Positions 8,041 through 15,007 of a stretch of DNA of 26,943 nucleotides are shown here, piece after piece. The position numbers and the translations under genes are program-made. The stretch is from contig CAZTZK010000045.1 in assembly GCA_964618065.1 (NCBI GenBank), forward strand, positions 1-26,943. Reading direction: 5' to 3'. Position 1 is the first letter of the stretch; the number at the start of each line of letters is the position of its first letter. A model generated the notes under the pieces. The model did not search any database. It saw only the letters and a list, made by a program, of their open reading frames with translations, and was not told the origin of the DNA. The stretch is from M55B174 sp964618065. GTDB lineage: Bacteria; Patescibacteriota; Minisyncoccia; CAIUEV01; JAHKAQ01.

Positions 8041-8065
8041 TAAATTCAAAGCGCTTTAACTATCA

Positions 8066-8092
8066 TTAGCACTCAACCTTGACGAGTGCTAG
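8066..8092 (+). promoter_or_regulatory. CIRCE operator (HrcA binding site)
   Basis: TTAGCACTC, a 9-base spacer, then GAGTGCTAG: the CIRCE inverted repeat with one departure from the consensus (last base G instead of A). CIRCE is bound by the heat-shock repressor HrcA and is typical of groES/dnaK promoters. It lies 92 bases upstream of groES and overlaps that gene's promoter. No hrcA gene is in the window. Confidence 0.95.
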
Positions 8093-8107
8093 TATTTTTT
8101 ATAGAAT
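8079..8107 (+). promoter_or_regulatory. groES promoter overlapping CIRCE
   Basis: TTGACG at 8079-8084, a 17-base spacer and TAGAAT at 8102-8107 form a near-consensus housekeeping promoter. The -35 hexamer begins inside the CIRCE spacer and ends in its right arm, so bound HrcA would directly cover it. The predicted start near 8114 gives a leader of about 70 bases. Confidence 0.75.
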
Positions 8108-8184
8108 AAGAAAGCTTCTAAAATTCTATTTTGGACAATAATTATTCTTTTAAATATTTCATTTTAATAAATAACTAAATAAAA

Positions 8185-8478
8185 ATGGCTACTAAAATCA
8201 AACCGCTAGGGGAGAATATCTTAGTGGAATTAAAAAAGGAAGATAAAGTTACTAAAACAGGAATTGTTATTCCTGATACTGCTAATGAAGAAAAACCCCA
8301 AGAAGGAATAGTAAAAGCAGTTGGTTCCGGTAAAATTGAGAATGGAAAAGAAATAAAACCGGAGGTTCAAGAAGGGGATAGAATTATTTTTGCAAAATAC
8401 TCTGGCACCGAAATAGAAATAGATGGCAAGGAACATTTAATTCTAAAAGGTGAAGATATTTTAGCAACAATTAAATAA
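8185..8478 (+). CDS. groES: Co-chaperonin GroES (Hsp10)
   Basis: Forms the heptameric lid of the GroEL folding chamber in the cytoplasm. The 97-residue length is normal. It opens IKPLGENILVELKKED and has the mobile loop KTGIVIPDTANEEKPQEG (about 24-41) with the GIVIP contact for GroEL, then EGIVKAVGSG and the closing LILKGEDILATIK. It is preceded by a CIRCE operator and sigma-70-type promoter and followed 17 bases later by a strong terminator, so it is a single-gene unit. Unusually, no groEL follows; the chaperonin must be encoded elsewhere if it is present. Confidence 0.96.
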   Translation: MATKIKPLGENILVELKKEDKVTKTGIVIPDTANEEKPQEGIVKAVGSGKIENGKEIKPEVQEGDRIIFAKYSGTEIEIDGKEHLILKGEDILATIK

Positions 8479-8495
8479 AATATTTTTTATTTTTA

Positions 8496-8525
8496 AAAAA
8501 GAGGTAATGAGAAGTACCTCTTTTT
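8496..8525. terminator. Rho-independent terminator after groES
   Basis: An 11-bp perfect stem (AAAAAGAGGTA with TACCTCTTTTT) around an 8-base loop, ending in a T-run. The A-run on the other side would let it work in both directions. It closes the groES transcript. Confidence 0.85.
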
Positions 8526-8559
8526 AATTTTCTTTAATGTTTTTTAAAATATAATTTTT

Positions 8560-8568
8560 TGCTATAAT
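8560..8568 (+). promoter_or_regulatory. Extended -10 promoter for the DUF5652 gene
   Basis: TGCTATAAT is a TGn extension followed by a perfect -10 hexamer. No good -35 is visible, as is usual for extended -10 promoters. The predicted start near 8575 lies about 34 bases before the ATG at 8609, and the site follows the groES terminator. Confidence 0.55.
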
Positions 8569-8608
8569 TTTTTATAGTTTCATTATTTTTAAATAAAACT
8601 ATTTGAAT

Positions 8609-8998
8609 ATGGAAAATCTTCCTGCAACAAATCCAACTCTATTTGCTCTGCTTTTTGTTCTAATGTTTTGGACTTTATCTTGGAAAGCAGTAGCTCTTTG
8701 GAAAAGCGCTCGGAGGGGACAGTTTGGCTGGTTCTTTATTTTTGTTTTTATCAATATGCTAGGCATAATAGAAATTATTTATCTTCTTTTTTCAGGAGAT
8801 CTTAAACTGGATTTTTTCAAGAAAATGAAAAATAGCATTAGGAAAGAACTCGAATCTAGAAAATCTAATAACACAGAATCTCTTCTTGGAAATAAAGAAG
8901 CTAAGGAAAAGGAAAAAAATGAAATGCATCAAGATTTTTCTGCCGAAGATATAAATGCTAGGAAAATTCTTATGGAGAGAAGAAAAAATAACTTTTAA
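8609..8998 (+). CDS. DUF5652-family membrane protein
   Basis: A 129-residue protein from the ATG at 8609; a TTG two codons upstream is possible but less likely. Two transmembrane segments (about residues 10-30 and 38-60) enclose the motif WKAVALWKSARRGQFGWFF. The block ending LGIIEIIYLLF is the DUF5652 signature, a family found mostly in CPR bacteria. The remaining about 65 residues are highly charged and likely cytoplasmic. Function is unknown. It stands between the groES terminator and the converging flippase gene, whose stop is 11 bases beyond this gene's stop, with no clear terminator between them. Confidence 0.75.
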   Translation: MENLPATNPTLFALLFVLMFWTLSWKAVALWKSARRGQFGWFFIFVFINMLGIIEIIYLLFSGDLKLDFFKKMKNSIRKELESRKSNNTESLLGNKEAKEKEKNEMHQDFSAEDINARKILMERRKNNF

Positions 8999-9009
8999 AA
9001 ATATTCCTC

Positions 9010-10440
9010 TTATAGTTTTTTAGAAAATATTTCTTTTAATCTTTTTCTGTCATCTTTACTCATCTCTTTGATAAGAGACAGAATTAAGAAATAAATAATA
9101 AAAAAGGCGAACCCTCCGGGGAAAAGTAGCAAAACAGATTTGGGGATAAAATAAAATATTCCAGATGTTATTAAGACGGCTAGCAAAGAACGGAGAATAG
9201 ATAGGTAATTTAAAAAACTGCCAAAAATATTTCTTACTAAAATAAGAGAAATTATCATCATAATGAAAAATGTTGTCGCAGTTGCTGAAGCAGATCCGAG
9301 TATTCCAAATTTAGGAATCAATAAATAATTCAAAATAATATTAAAAATTAAACCAGCCCAAGCTACATAAGCTGATGCTTTTACTTTTTCTGATCCGTTA
9401 AGGACAAAAGCACAAATATAGAAAATAGTTAAAGCTCCAATTCCAGCTACAAAAATTTTTAAAGCCATATCTCCGGCCTCGTAACGACTAGAATAGAAAA
9501 GAGTAATAACTTCTTTAGAATAAATCATAATAATTGCAACCGTTGGTACGATAAGCATTATGAGGTAACGCATTGATTTCTTAACCAAGTCACGAGCCTT
9601 TTCCAAAGATTGCTTCTCTAAAATATTTGAAATTGTAGGTAAAAGAATAAAAGCTAGGGTAGAAAAGAAGTAAAAAGGGATTCTCCCGATAGTTATCACA
9701 GAATTATAGATTCCAACCCAATAATCATCCCCAATTATTCTTTTAATAAGAAAAAGATCAATGTTAATAACTAGATTGTAGGCGACCATAAATCCTATTA
9801 TTCCTAAACTGAAACGAATAATTTTTTTAGCGGAGAAATTACCTACAACTGGTTTTTTTCGATGACTGTCTACAAAGAAAGAAAAAACAGAAACTATTGC
9901 TGGAGCAGCTATGTATCCAAGGATTGCTCCTTTTATTCCATAAAAATATGATAACGGAACTATAGCGGCTATTCTAACGGCCGAACGAATACTACGTTGA
10001 GCTGCTTGCATTCCGAACATTCTTAAGCCGTTGAAGTAATTATTATAAAAACTGGCAACAGCAAAAGTGGGAATAATAAAAGTAGACAATCTAATAAGTT
10101 TAACTAAACTTTCATCTTTAAAAAAACTAGCTAAGAAGGGAGCTCCAATATAATAAATTATTGAAACCCCAAGAATAATAATTGTTTGAATAAGAGCCGC
10201 TTTTCTTTTGATAGCCTTTTCTTTCTCCGGATATTGAGAAATATATTTTGAAAGAGCTTTTGGAACTCCATCTCCGATAAAAACTATTGTCATTGTGGTT
10301 AGGGCTATAATTAATCCATAGCGTCCATAATCAGCCGGATTAAAAAGTCTTCCTAGGTAGGCGTGAATAAAGTATCCAGAAAATACAAAAATAATCTCTG
10401 ATAAATTTATGATTAAAAAGGAACGCAGTAATCTAGGCAT
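9010..10440 (-). CDS. Wzx-type oligosaccharide flippase (MOP superfamily)
   Basis: A 476-residue integral membrane protein with about 12-14 hydrophobic helices across its length, expected to flip lipid-linked sugars across the cytoplasmic membrane. The N-terminal block FSGYFIHAYLGRLFNPADYG is typical of polysaccharide flippases (LGR..P.dYG), and GDGVPKALSKYIS continues the family pattern. The downstream half contains the usual LN..LIPKFGILGSASATATT block. It lies 45 bases downstream of the thymidylate kinase gene on the same strand. With galU, uppP, the glycosyltransferase and GtrA nearby, it fits cell-surface glycan assembly. The substrate cannot be assigned. Confidence 0.85.
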   Translation of the reverse strand: MPRLLRSFLIINLSEIIFVFSGYFIHAYLGRLFNPADYGRYGLIIALTTMTIVFIGDGVPKALSKYISQYPEKEKAIKRKAALIQTIIILGVSIIYYIGAPFLASFFKDESLVKLIRLSTFIIPTFAVASFYNNYFNGLRMFGMQAAQRSIRSAVRIAAIVPLSYFYGIKGAILGYIAAPAIVSVFSFFVDSHRKKPVVGNFSAKKIIRFSLGIIGFMVAYNLVINIDLFLIKRIIGDDYWVGIYNSVITIGRIPFYFFSTLAFILLPTISNILEKQSLEKARDLVKKSMRYLIMLIVPTVAIIMIYSKEVITLFYSSRYEAGDMALKIFVAGIGALTIFYICAFVLNGSEKVKASAYVAWAGLIFNIILNYLLIPKFGILGSASATATTFFIMMIISLILVRNIFGSFLNYLSILRSLLAVLITSGIFYFIPKSVLLLFPGGFAFFIIYFLILSLIKEMSKDDRKRLKEIFSKKL

Positions 10441-10485
10441 TTATTTGGATAAAAATAAATAGGTAATCAAGGTTAAATTAAAAAA

Positions 10486-11100
10486 TTAATTTAGTGGCTC
10501 GTTTTGAGGAAGGGAAAACTTTTTATTGTAAAGCTCAACAATATCTTTAGCGGTATCTCGTTTTTTCTTTTGGGGAATTATTTCTGTTAAATTAAAATCT
10601 CTTTTCAGGGTTTCAAAAAGCTGACTTTTTTTTCTTAAATAAGAAATTGGTTGCTCTGCCTTCCTTTTTAAAACTACTTTGGGGAGAGCTCTCAAGTAAA
10701 TAGCCAGATTCGGCTGAGGAATAATTTTTTTTAGGAAAGAAGAAACCTGAGGAATAGTTTTTCCTTCTAGATAATAGATATTTATTAAAGAGTCGTAAAA
10801 ATAGCGATCACAAATTATAACATCAAGCTTATTTTTTTCTTTTTTCAAAAATAGGCGAAACAATAAAATATCAATAAATAAAGCTACCTTTCTTAAAAAT
10901 ATTCCCCAATAGCCAGCTTCTGTAACGGGTGCTTTTTCTTGAGAATTATTTCCCTGCTTTTTCATTTTATTAGCAATAGAGTTTTGAATAGTGTGAAACT
11001 TTTTAAAACTCAAGCCTTGAGATTTTAAGTAATCAGTGAAAAAAATAATTTGAGTTGTTTTTCCGCTTCCATCTAATCCGGAGAATGTTATAAGATTCAT
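10486..11100 (-). CDS. tmk: Thymidylate kinase (dTMP kinase)
   Basis: Phosphorylates dTMP to dTDP. The 204-residue length matches Tmk. Walker A reads GLDGSGKTT at 8-16, the DR motif appears as CDRYFYDSL (about 96-104), and a basic region with LKRKAEQPISYLRKKSQLFE could form the lid. The lid lacks the textbook RxGxxR spacing, so a related nucleoside-monophosphate kinase is possible, though dTMP remains the best call. A small gene ends 17 bases upstream and the flippase follows 45 bases downstream, so the three minus-strand genes may be one transcript starting near the palindrome at 11406. Confidence 0.8.
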   Translation of the reverse strand: MNLITFSGLDGSGKTTQIIFFTDYLKSQGLSFKKFHTIQNSIANKMKKQGNNSQEKAPVTEAGYWGIFLRKVALFIDILLFRLFLKKEKNKLDVIICDRYFYDSLINIYYLEGKTIPQVSSFLKKIIPQPNLAIYLRALPKVVLKRKAEQPISYLRKKSQLFETLKRDFNLTEIIPQKKKRDTAKDIVELYNKKFSLPQNEPLN

Positions 11101-11117
11101 TTAAAATTAATTAACAA

Positions 11118-11334
11118 CTAAAATATTATCTCTCTGCTTTTTGATAAGATAATTTTCTTATTCTGTTCAGATAATTTTGGATCGTCAATGGTTTTTATTT
11201 CTTCTAAAAAATTTTCCAAGAGTTTAACCAAATACTTATTAAATATGCCATATTGTTCCTTAAAGAACAATAGTTTTTGAACCCCTAGGCGATTTCTAAG
11301 CAGAACTAATAATAAAACCCCTTATTTTTAGCAT
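11118..11334 (-). pseudogene. Small gene upstream of tmk, apparently frameshifted near its start
   Basis: On the minus strand 67 codons are open from 11321 down to a TAG at 11118-11120, with protein-like, lysine/glutamate-rich content (for example GVQKLLFFKEQYGIFNKYL and LSEQNKKIILSKSREIIF). This frame has no normal start at its beginning. An ATG at 11332-11334 is out of frame by one base; dropping one G from the run of four at about 11319-11322 would join it to give a 71-residue protein beginning MLKIRVLLLVLLRNRLG. It may be a recent pseudogene, a sequencing error, a real frameshift site, or a shorter gene starting at TTG 11270. I do not recognise the family. The stop lies 17 bases before tmk. 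Confidence 0.5.
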
Positions 11335-11405
11335 ATTATTTCTTTTGCTATCTCTAAGAGTATTTATTTTTTACAATATTATTAAATTATTAAATTATTA
11401 TATTC

Positions 11406-11443
11406 TGCCCGCCCTGCTCGGCAGCTGCCGAGCAGGGCGGGCA
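11406..11443. repeat. 38-bp perfect GC-rich palindrome
   Basis: The left half TGCCCGCCCTGCTCGGCAG (11406-11424) is followed directly by its exact reverse complement (11425-11443), with no spacer. It is about 79% GC in very AT-rich flanks. It lies between the minus-strand small gene/tmk unit and the plus-strand T-box promoter, upstream of both, so it is not placed as an ordinary terminator. It could form a cruciform or be a copy of a dispersed palindromic element. Confidence 0.9.
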
Positions 11444-11482
11444 ACAAAAGAAAAAAGAGAAAAATTTATTAAACACATCAGT

Positions 11483-11511
11483 TTGACATTAAGAACAGCT
11501 TTCTTTAAAAT
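11483..11511 (+). promoter_or_regulatory. Promoter of the glyS T-box transcript
   Basis: A perfect -35 TTGACA (11483-11488), a 17-base spacer and TAAAAT (11506-11511). It is the strongest promoter match in the window. The predicted start near 11518 lies immediately before Stem I of the T-box. Confidence 0.85.
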
Positions 11512-11517
11512 TTAAGA

Positions 11518-11696
11518 AGATCTAGCTTTTGTTAAAAGGTAAAAGAGATTGGCGCTTTTCCTAAAAGTTAGATTGATAAAAGTGCTTTGCTATTAGCAAA
11601 GAAAGCGGGTGGAACCGCGGGTTAATAAAAATGATATTTTAGAAAAAACTCGTCCCGGACACTTTAAAATATTAAGGTGTTTGAGACGAGTTTTTT
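11518..11696 (+). ncRNA. Glycine T-box riboswitch with very short Stem I
   Basis: A tRNA-sensing leader controlling glyS by transcription termination. A short Stem I pairs 11520-11530 with 11563-11573 and continues as AGG-AAAAG (11537-11545) with CTTTTCCT (11555-11562). This leaves a 9-base loop containing GGC (11551-11553), a glycine codon, followed by a purine. Stem III is CTTTGC-tatta-GCAAAG (11585-11601). The T-box core GGG-TGGAACC-GCG (11607-11619) pairs with CGTCCC (11651-11656) as antiterminator. Its TGGA matches the UCCA end of a tRNA-Gly with discriminator U73. The competing terminator pairs CTCGTC (11649-11654) with GACGAG (11685-11690) before a T-run. Uncharged tRNA-Gly should favour read-through into glyS. 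Confidence 0.92.
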
Positions 11697-11725
11697 AATT
11701 TTTGATTGTAAAAAATATAAAAAAT

Positions 11726-13120
11726 ATGAAAAAAATAGAGAAAAAAACTACCCTGGATCAATTAGTCTCTTTGTGCAAACGACGCGGTTTTATTTTCCCT
11801 TCCTCGGAAATTTATGGAGGCTTAGCGGCAGTTTATGATTATGGACCTTATGGTGTTGAATTGGCTAACACAATTAAATCTTATTGGTGGAAAACCATGG
11901 TCCAATTCAGAAGGGAGATAGTGGGAATTGATGCTGGTATCTTTATGCATCCCCGAGTTTGGGAAGCAAGTGGTCATGTCTCTCATTTTTCTGATCCTCT
12001 AGTGGAATGCAAGAAATGCCATGCCAGATTTAGAGCGGACCATCTTTTGAGTGAATTCGGGATTAAGGCTGATGAAAAGATGGCTGAAGAAGAAATTAAT
12101 AAAATATTCTCAGAGAAAAAAGGAGAATTAAAATGTCCTCAATGTGGCTCCAGCGAATTTACTAAAGTTAAAAAATTTAATTTGTTGGTTCAATCTAATT
12201 TAGGAAATTTTACCGGAGATTTTGATAAAGAAAAAGTTTTTCTGCGGGGAGAAACTTGTCAGGGAATTTATGTAAATTATAAAAATATTTTAAATTCAAC
12301 CAGAGTAAAAATTCCTTTTGGCATTGCTCAAATAGGTAAAGCTTTTCGTAACGAAATAACAGCGCGCCAGTTTATCTTTAGAACGCGGGAATTTGAGCAA
12401 ATGGAAATGCAATACTTTGTTCCTCCCAAAAACGAATTAAAAGAATTTGAAAAATTAAAAAAACTTCGTTGGGATTTTTATTTAAGTCTAGGTTTTAAAA
12501 AAGAAAATTTAAGATGGCAAGAGCATGAAAATTTAGTTTTTTATGCCAACAAGGCTTTTGATATAGAATATAAATTTCCCTTTGGCTTTGATGAAGTAGA
12601 AGGTATCCATGCTAGAGGCGATTATGATTTGAGTCAGCACGCTAAATATTCCAAAACGGATTTAAGTTATACCGATCCTCAAAGCGGAGAAAAATATGTT
12701 CCTCATATTATTGAGTCTTCAGCCGGAGTAGGCAGAATCATGTTAGCTCTTCTAGCCGAGGCTTATCATGAAGAGCAAGTCGGCGATGAATCAAGGACAG
12801 TTCTTAAATTTTCTAACAAAGTAGCTCCTGTTAAGTTGGCTGTTTTTCCTTTGTTAAAAAATAGACCGGAGTTAGTTGAGGTAGCAAAGAAAATTTATGA
12901 TAACCTAAAATTTAAATATTCATGTGAATTTGATGATCATGGAAATATTGGGAAGCGTTATCGTCGTCAAGATGAAATTGGTACTCCTTATTGTCTGACC
13001 GTTGATTTTGAAAGCTTGAAGGATAAAACTGTTACGGTAAGAGATCGTGATACAATGCAACAAGAAAGAATAAAAATTGATGAATTGGAAAATTATTTTG
13101 CAAGCCATTTAGAGTCTTAA
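11726..13120 (+). CDS. glyS: Glycyl-tRNA synthetase, single-chain (alpha2) type
   Basis: Charges tRNA-Gly with glycine. This is the one-gene form also found in archaea, eukaryotes and some bacteria, not the two-subunit GlyQ/GlyS form. The ATG at 11726 is preferred; an upstream ATT/TTG-type start at 11702 would fall only 6 bases after the attenuator T-run. With 464 residues it shows RRGFIFPSSEIYGGLAAVYD (19-38), a zinc knuckle CKKC (95-98) with CPQC (137-140), class II motif 2 in FRNEITARQFIFRTREFEQME, motif 3 in ESSAGVGRIMLALL, and a C-terminal anticodon-binding domain with GNIGKRYRRQDEIGTPYC. The upstream T-box ties expression to glycine tRNA charging. uppP begins 37 bases later. Confidence 0.95.
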   Translation: MKKIEKKTTLDQLVSLCKRRGFIFPSSEIYGGLAAVYDYGPYGVELANTIKSYWWKTMVQFRREIVGIDAGIFMHPRVWEASGHVSHFSDPLVECKKCHARFRADHLLSEFGIKADEKMAEEEINKIFSEKKGELKCPQCGSSEFTKVKKFNLLVQSNLGNFTGDFDKEKVFLRGETCQGIYVNYKNILNSTRVKIPFGIAQIGKAFRNEITARQFIFRTREFEQMEMQYFVPPKNELKEFEKLKKLRWDFYLSLGFKKENLRWQEHENLVFYANKAFDIEYKFPFGFDEVEGIHARGDYDLSQHAKYSKTDLSYTDPQSGEKYVPHIIESSAGVGRIMLALLAEAYHEEQVGDESRTVLKFSNKVAPVKLAVFPLLKNRPELVEVAKKIYDNLKFKYSCEFDDHGNIGKRYRRQDEIGTPYCLTVDFESLKDKTVTVRDRDTMQQERIKIDELENYFASHLES

Positions 13121-13157
13121 CTAATTTTTTAGGAATTAGTAATTAGCAATTTATTTT

Positions 13158-14012
13158 ATGTTTGAAATCTTTACTTCTATTCTTTTAGGTATTATTCAAG
13201 GGCTAGGTGAGTTTTTACCTATTTCTTCTTCGGGGCATTTGGTTTTATTGCATCATTTTTTAAGTTCCAAGTTGGAGAATTTAAACGATTCGCAAGAATT
13301 GGCTTTTGATGTTGCTTTGCATTCAGGAACTTTACTAGCAGTTATTTTCTTTTTCCGAGATAAAATTATTTGGGGATTAAAAAAAATTTTTAGAGATTTT
13401 TCCTCTTCTGGGCGTTATAAAAGTCAAGAGACAAAATTCATTTTTTTAATTGCAATAGCAACCTTACCGGGAGCTTTAGCCGGTTATTTTTTAGATGAAA
13501 TTATTAATATTTTTAGAAATCCCCAAATTGTTGCTACTACACTTTTATTCTACGGAATACTTCTTTTAGCAGCGGATAGATATTGTCAATATCAAAAGAG
13601 GACAGCTAAAAAAGAAAAAAAAGAATTAAATTTTAAAAATCTTTCTCTTTCCAAAGCTCTTATTATTGGAATTTTTCAAGCCTTGGCCCTTGTTCCGGGA
13701 ACTTCTCGTTCAGGCATAACAATAACTGGAGGACTTTTTTTGGGTTTTAGCAGAAAGAGAGCGGCAATTTTTTCTTTTATTCTTTCTATCCCAATTATTG
13801 CTGGAGCAACTCTAGTAAAGCTTCCATTTTTTTTAAAAGGAGAGATCGATTTTCTTCTTCTCATTCTAGGCGTCTTAACATCTTTTGCTGTTGGTTTTTT
13901 TGCTATTAAATATATGCTAAAATACCTAACTTCTAAAAGTTATTTAATTTTTGTTATTTACCGAATAGGTTTAGCGGCAATAATTTTTTGGCTCATAGGA
14001 AAAAATGTTTAG
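13158..14012 (+). CDS. uppP: Undecaprenyl-diphosphatase
   Basis: Removes one phosphate from undecaprenyl diphosphate at the membrane, recycling the lipid carrier for peptidoglycan and surface glycans. The 284-residue protein is strongly hydrophobic (about 7-8 helices). It has both active-site motifs of the BacA/UppP family: GIIQGLGEFLPISSSGHLVL at 11-30 (E18, S25, H27) and ALVPGTSRSGITITGG at 177-192 (R184). It lies between glyS and galU copy 2, 34 bases before the latter, and these genes probably share a transcript. No Shine-Dalgarno sequence precedes the ATG. Confidence 0.95.
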   Translation: MFEIFTSILLGIIQGLGEFLPISSSGHLVLLHHFLSSKLENLNDSQELAFDVALHSGTLLAVIFFFRDKIIWGLKKIFRDFSSSGRYKSQETKFIFLIAIATLPGALAGYFLDEIINIFRNPQIVATTLLFYGILLLAADRYCQYQKRTAKKEKKELNFKNLSLSKALIIGIFQALALVPGTSRSGITITGGLFLGFSRKRAAIFSFILSIPIIAGATLVKLPFFLKGEIDFLLLILGVLTSFAVGFFAIKYMLKYLTSKSYLIFVIYRIGLAAIIFWLIGKNV

Positions 14013-14045
14013 AATTTTTTATTAGGTTTTTGAGAAAAGAATCCA

Positions 14046-14969
14046 ATGGGAAAAAAAATGAGAAAAATAAAAAAAGCAGTCTTGCCGGTAGCTGGTTTCG
14101 GCACCCGTTTTTTACCGGTTACCAGAGCTCAACCTAAGGAAATGCTTCCTATTGTAGATAAGCCTGTTGTTCAGTATATAGTTGAGGAATGTATTGCTTC
14201 AGGAATAGAAGAAATAATTTTTATAACTGGAAGAAATAAAAGATCTATTGAGGATCATTTTGATTCTATGCCTGAGTTAGAAGATATTTTGGTAAAAAAG
14301 GGTCTTTTTGAAGAAATAAGAAACTTTGAAAAACTAAGAGAGAAAATAAATATAGTTTATGTTCGACAAGATAGACAGTTGGGGAATGGGCATGCTCTTT
14401 TATGCGCTCGTAAACTTATCAATCAGGACGAGCCTTTTATTTTTTGTAACGCAGATGATCTTATTTTTTCTCCAATTCCAGCGATGAAACAGATGATTCG
14501 TGAATATGAAAAAAATGAAATAGTAGAGGAAATGGTGGGAGTTATTGAAGTTCCTCCGAGTCAAATTGAAAGGTGTGGCATTGTAGAACCAATTCATCCG
14601 CAAAAAGTTCCTAAAAAAGTTTTTGAAATTGCAGCTATTGTGGAAAAACCAAAACTTTCTGAAGCTCCTTCTAATTATGCTAATCCCGGACGATACATCC
14701 TTACCCCTGATATTTTTGACGCTTTAGAAAAAACGGAAGTAGGCATTGGTGGTGAATTATGGATCTCAGATGGATTTAATAGCCTCAAAAATATTAAACC
14801 GATTTATGCTTGTCTAATTGAAGGAGATCGCTATGATTGTGGCAATAAATTAGATTATCTAAAAGCTATTGTTAATTATGGTAAAAAACATCCTGATGTC
14901 GGAGAAGATTTCAAACGTTGGCTTGAAGATAGTGATCAAGAGGAAAAGTTTTTAAAAAGTATTTCTTAG
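14046..14969 (+). CDS. galU: UTP--glucose-1-phosphate uridylyltransferase, copy 2
   Basis: Second UDP-glucose pyrophosphorylase in the window, 307 residues. Core motifs are VAGFGTRFLPVT (15-26), PKEMLPIVDKPVVQY (30-44), QLGNGHALLCA (111-121), NADDLI (135-140) and VEKPKLSEAPSN further on, with RYDCGNKLDYLKA near the end. Here the conserved His of the GxGHA motif is present (H116), unlike copy 1, so this is the more canonical enzyme. The ATG at 14046 is used; MRKIKK at 14058 is an alternative start. It lies in a run of envelope genes between uppP and a glycosyltransferase that starts 38 bases after its stop. Confidence 0.92.
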   Translation: MGKKMRKIKKAVLPVAGFGTRFLPVTRAQPKEMLPIVDKPVVQYIVEECIASGIEEIIFITGRNKRSIEDHFDSMPELEDILVKKGLFEEIRNFEKLREKINIVYVRQDRQLGNGHALLCARKLINQDEPFIFCNADDLIFSPIPAMKQMIREYEKNEIVEEMVGVIEVPPSQIERCGIVEPIHPQKVPKKVFEIAAIVEKPKLSEAPSNYANPGRYILTPDIFDALEKTEVGIGGELWISDGFNSLKNIKPIYACLIEGDRYDCGNKLDYLKAIVNYGKKHPDVGEDFKRWLEDSDQEEKFLKSIS

Positions 14970-15007
14970 TTTTTATAATCGGAGCACTGTTTTTAATTTA
15001 AATAAAA

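Noticed and set aside
8048..8057. 10-base palindrome AAAGCGCTTT just upstream of CIRCE
   Set aside because: Too short to claim as an operator without further copies.
11254..11280. Hairpin ATTGTTC/GAACAAT followed by a T-run, resembling a plus-strand terminator
   Set aside because: It lies inside the coding frame of the small minus-strand gene and no plus-strand gene precedes it.
13121..13140. CTAATT/AATTAG inverted repeat between glyS and uppP
   Set aside because: The stem is short and AT-only and no T-run follows; not a convincing terminator.
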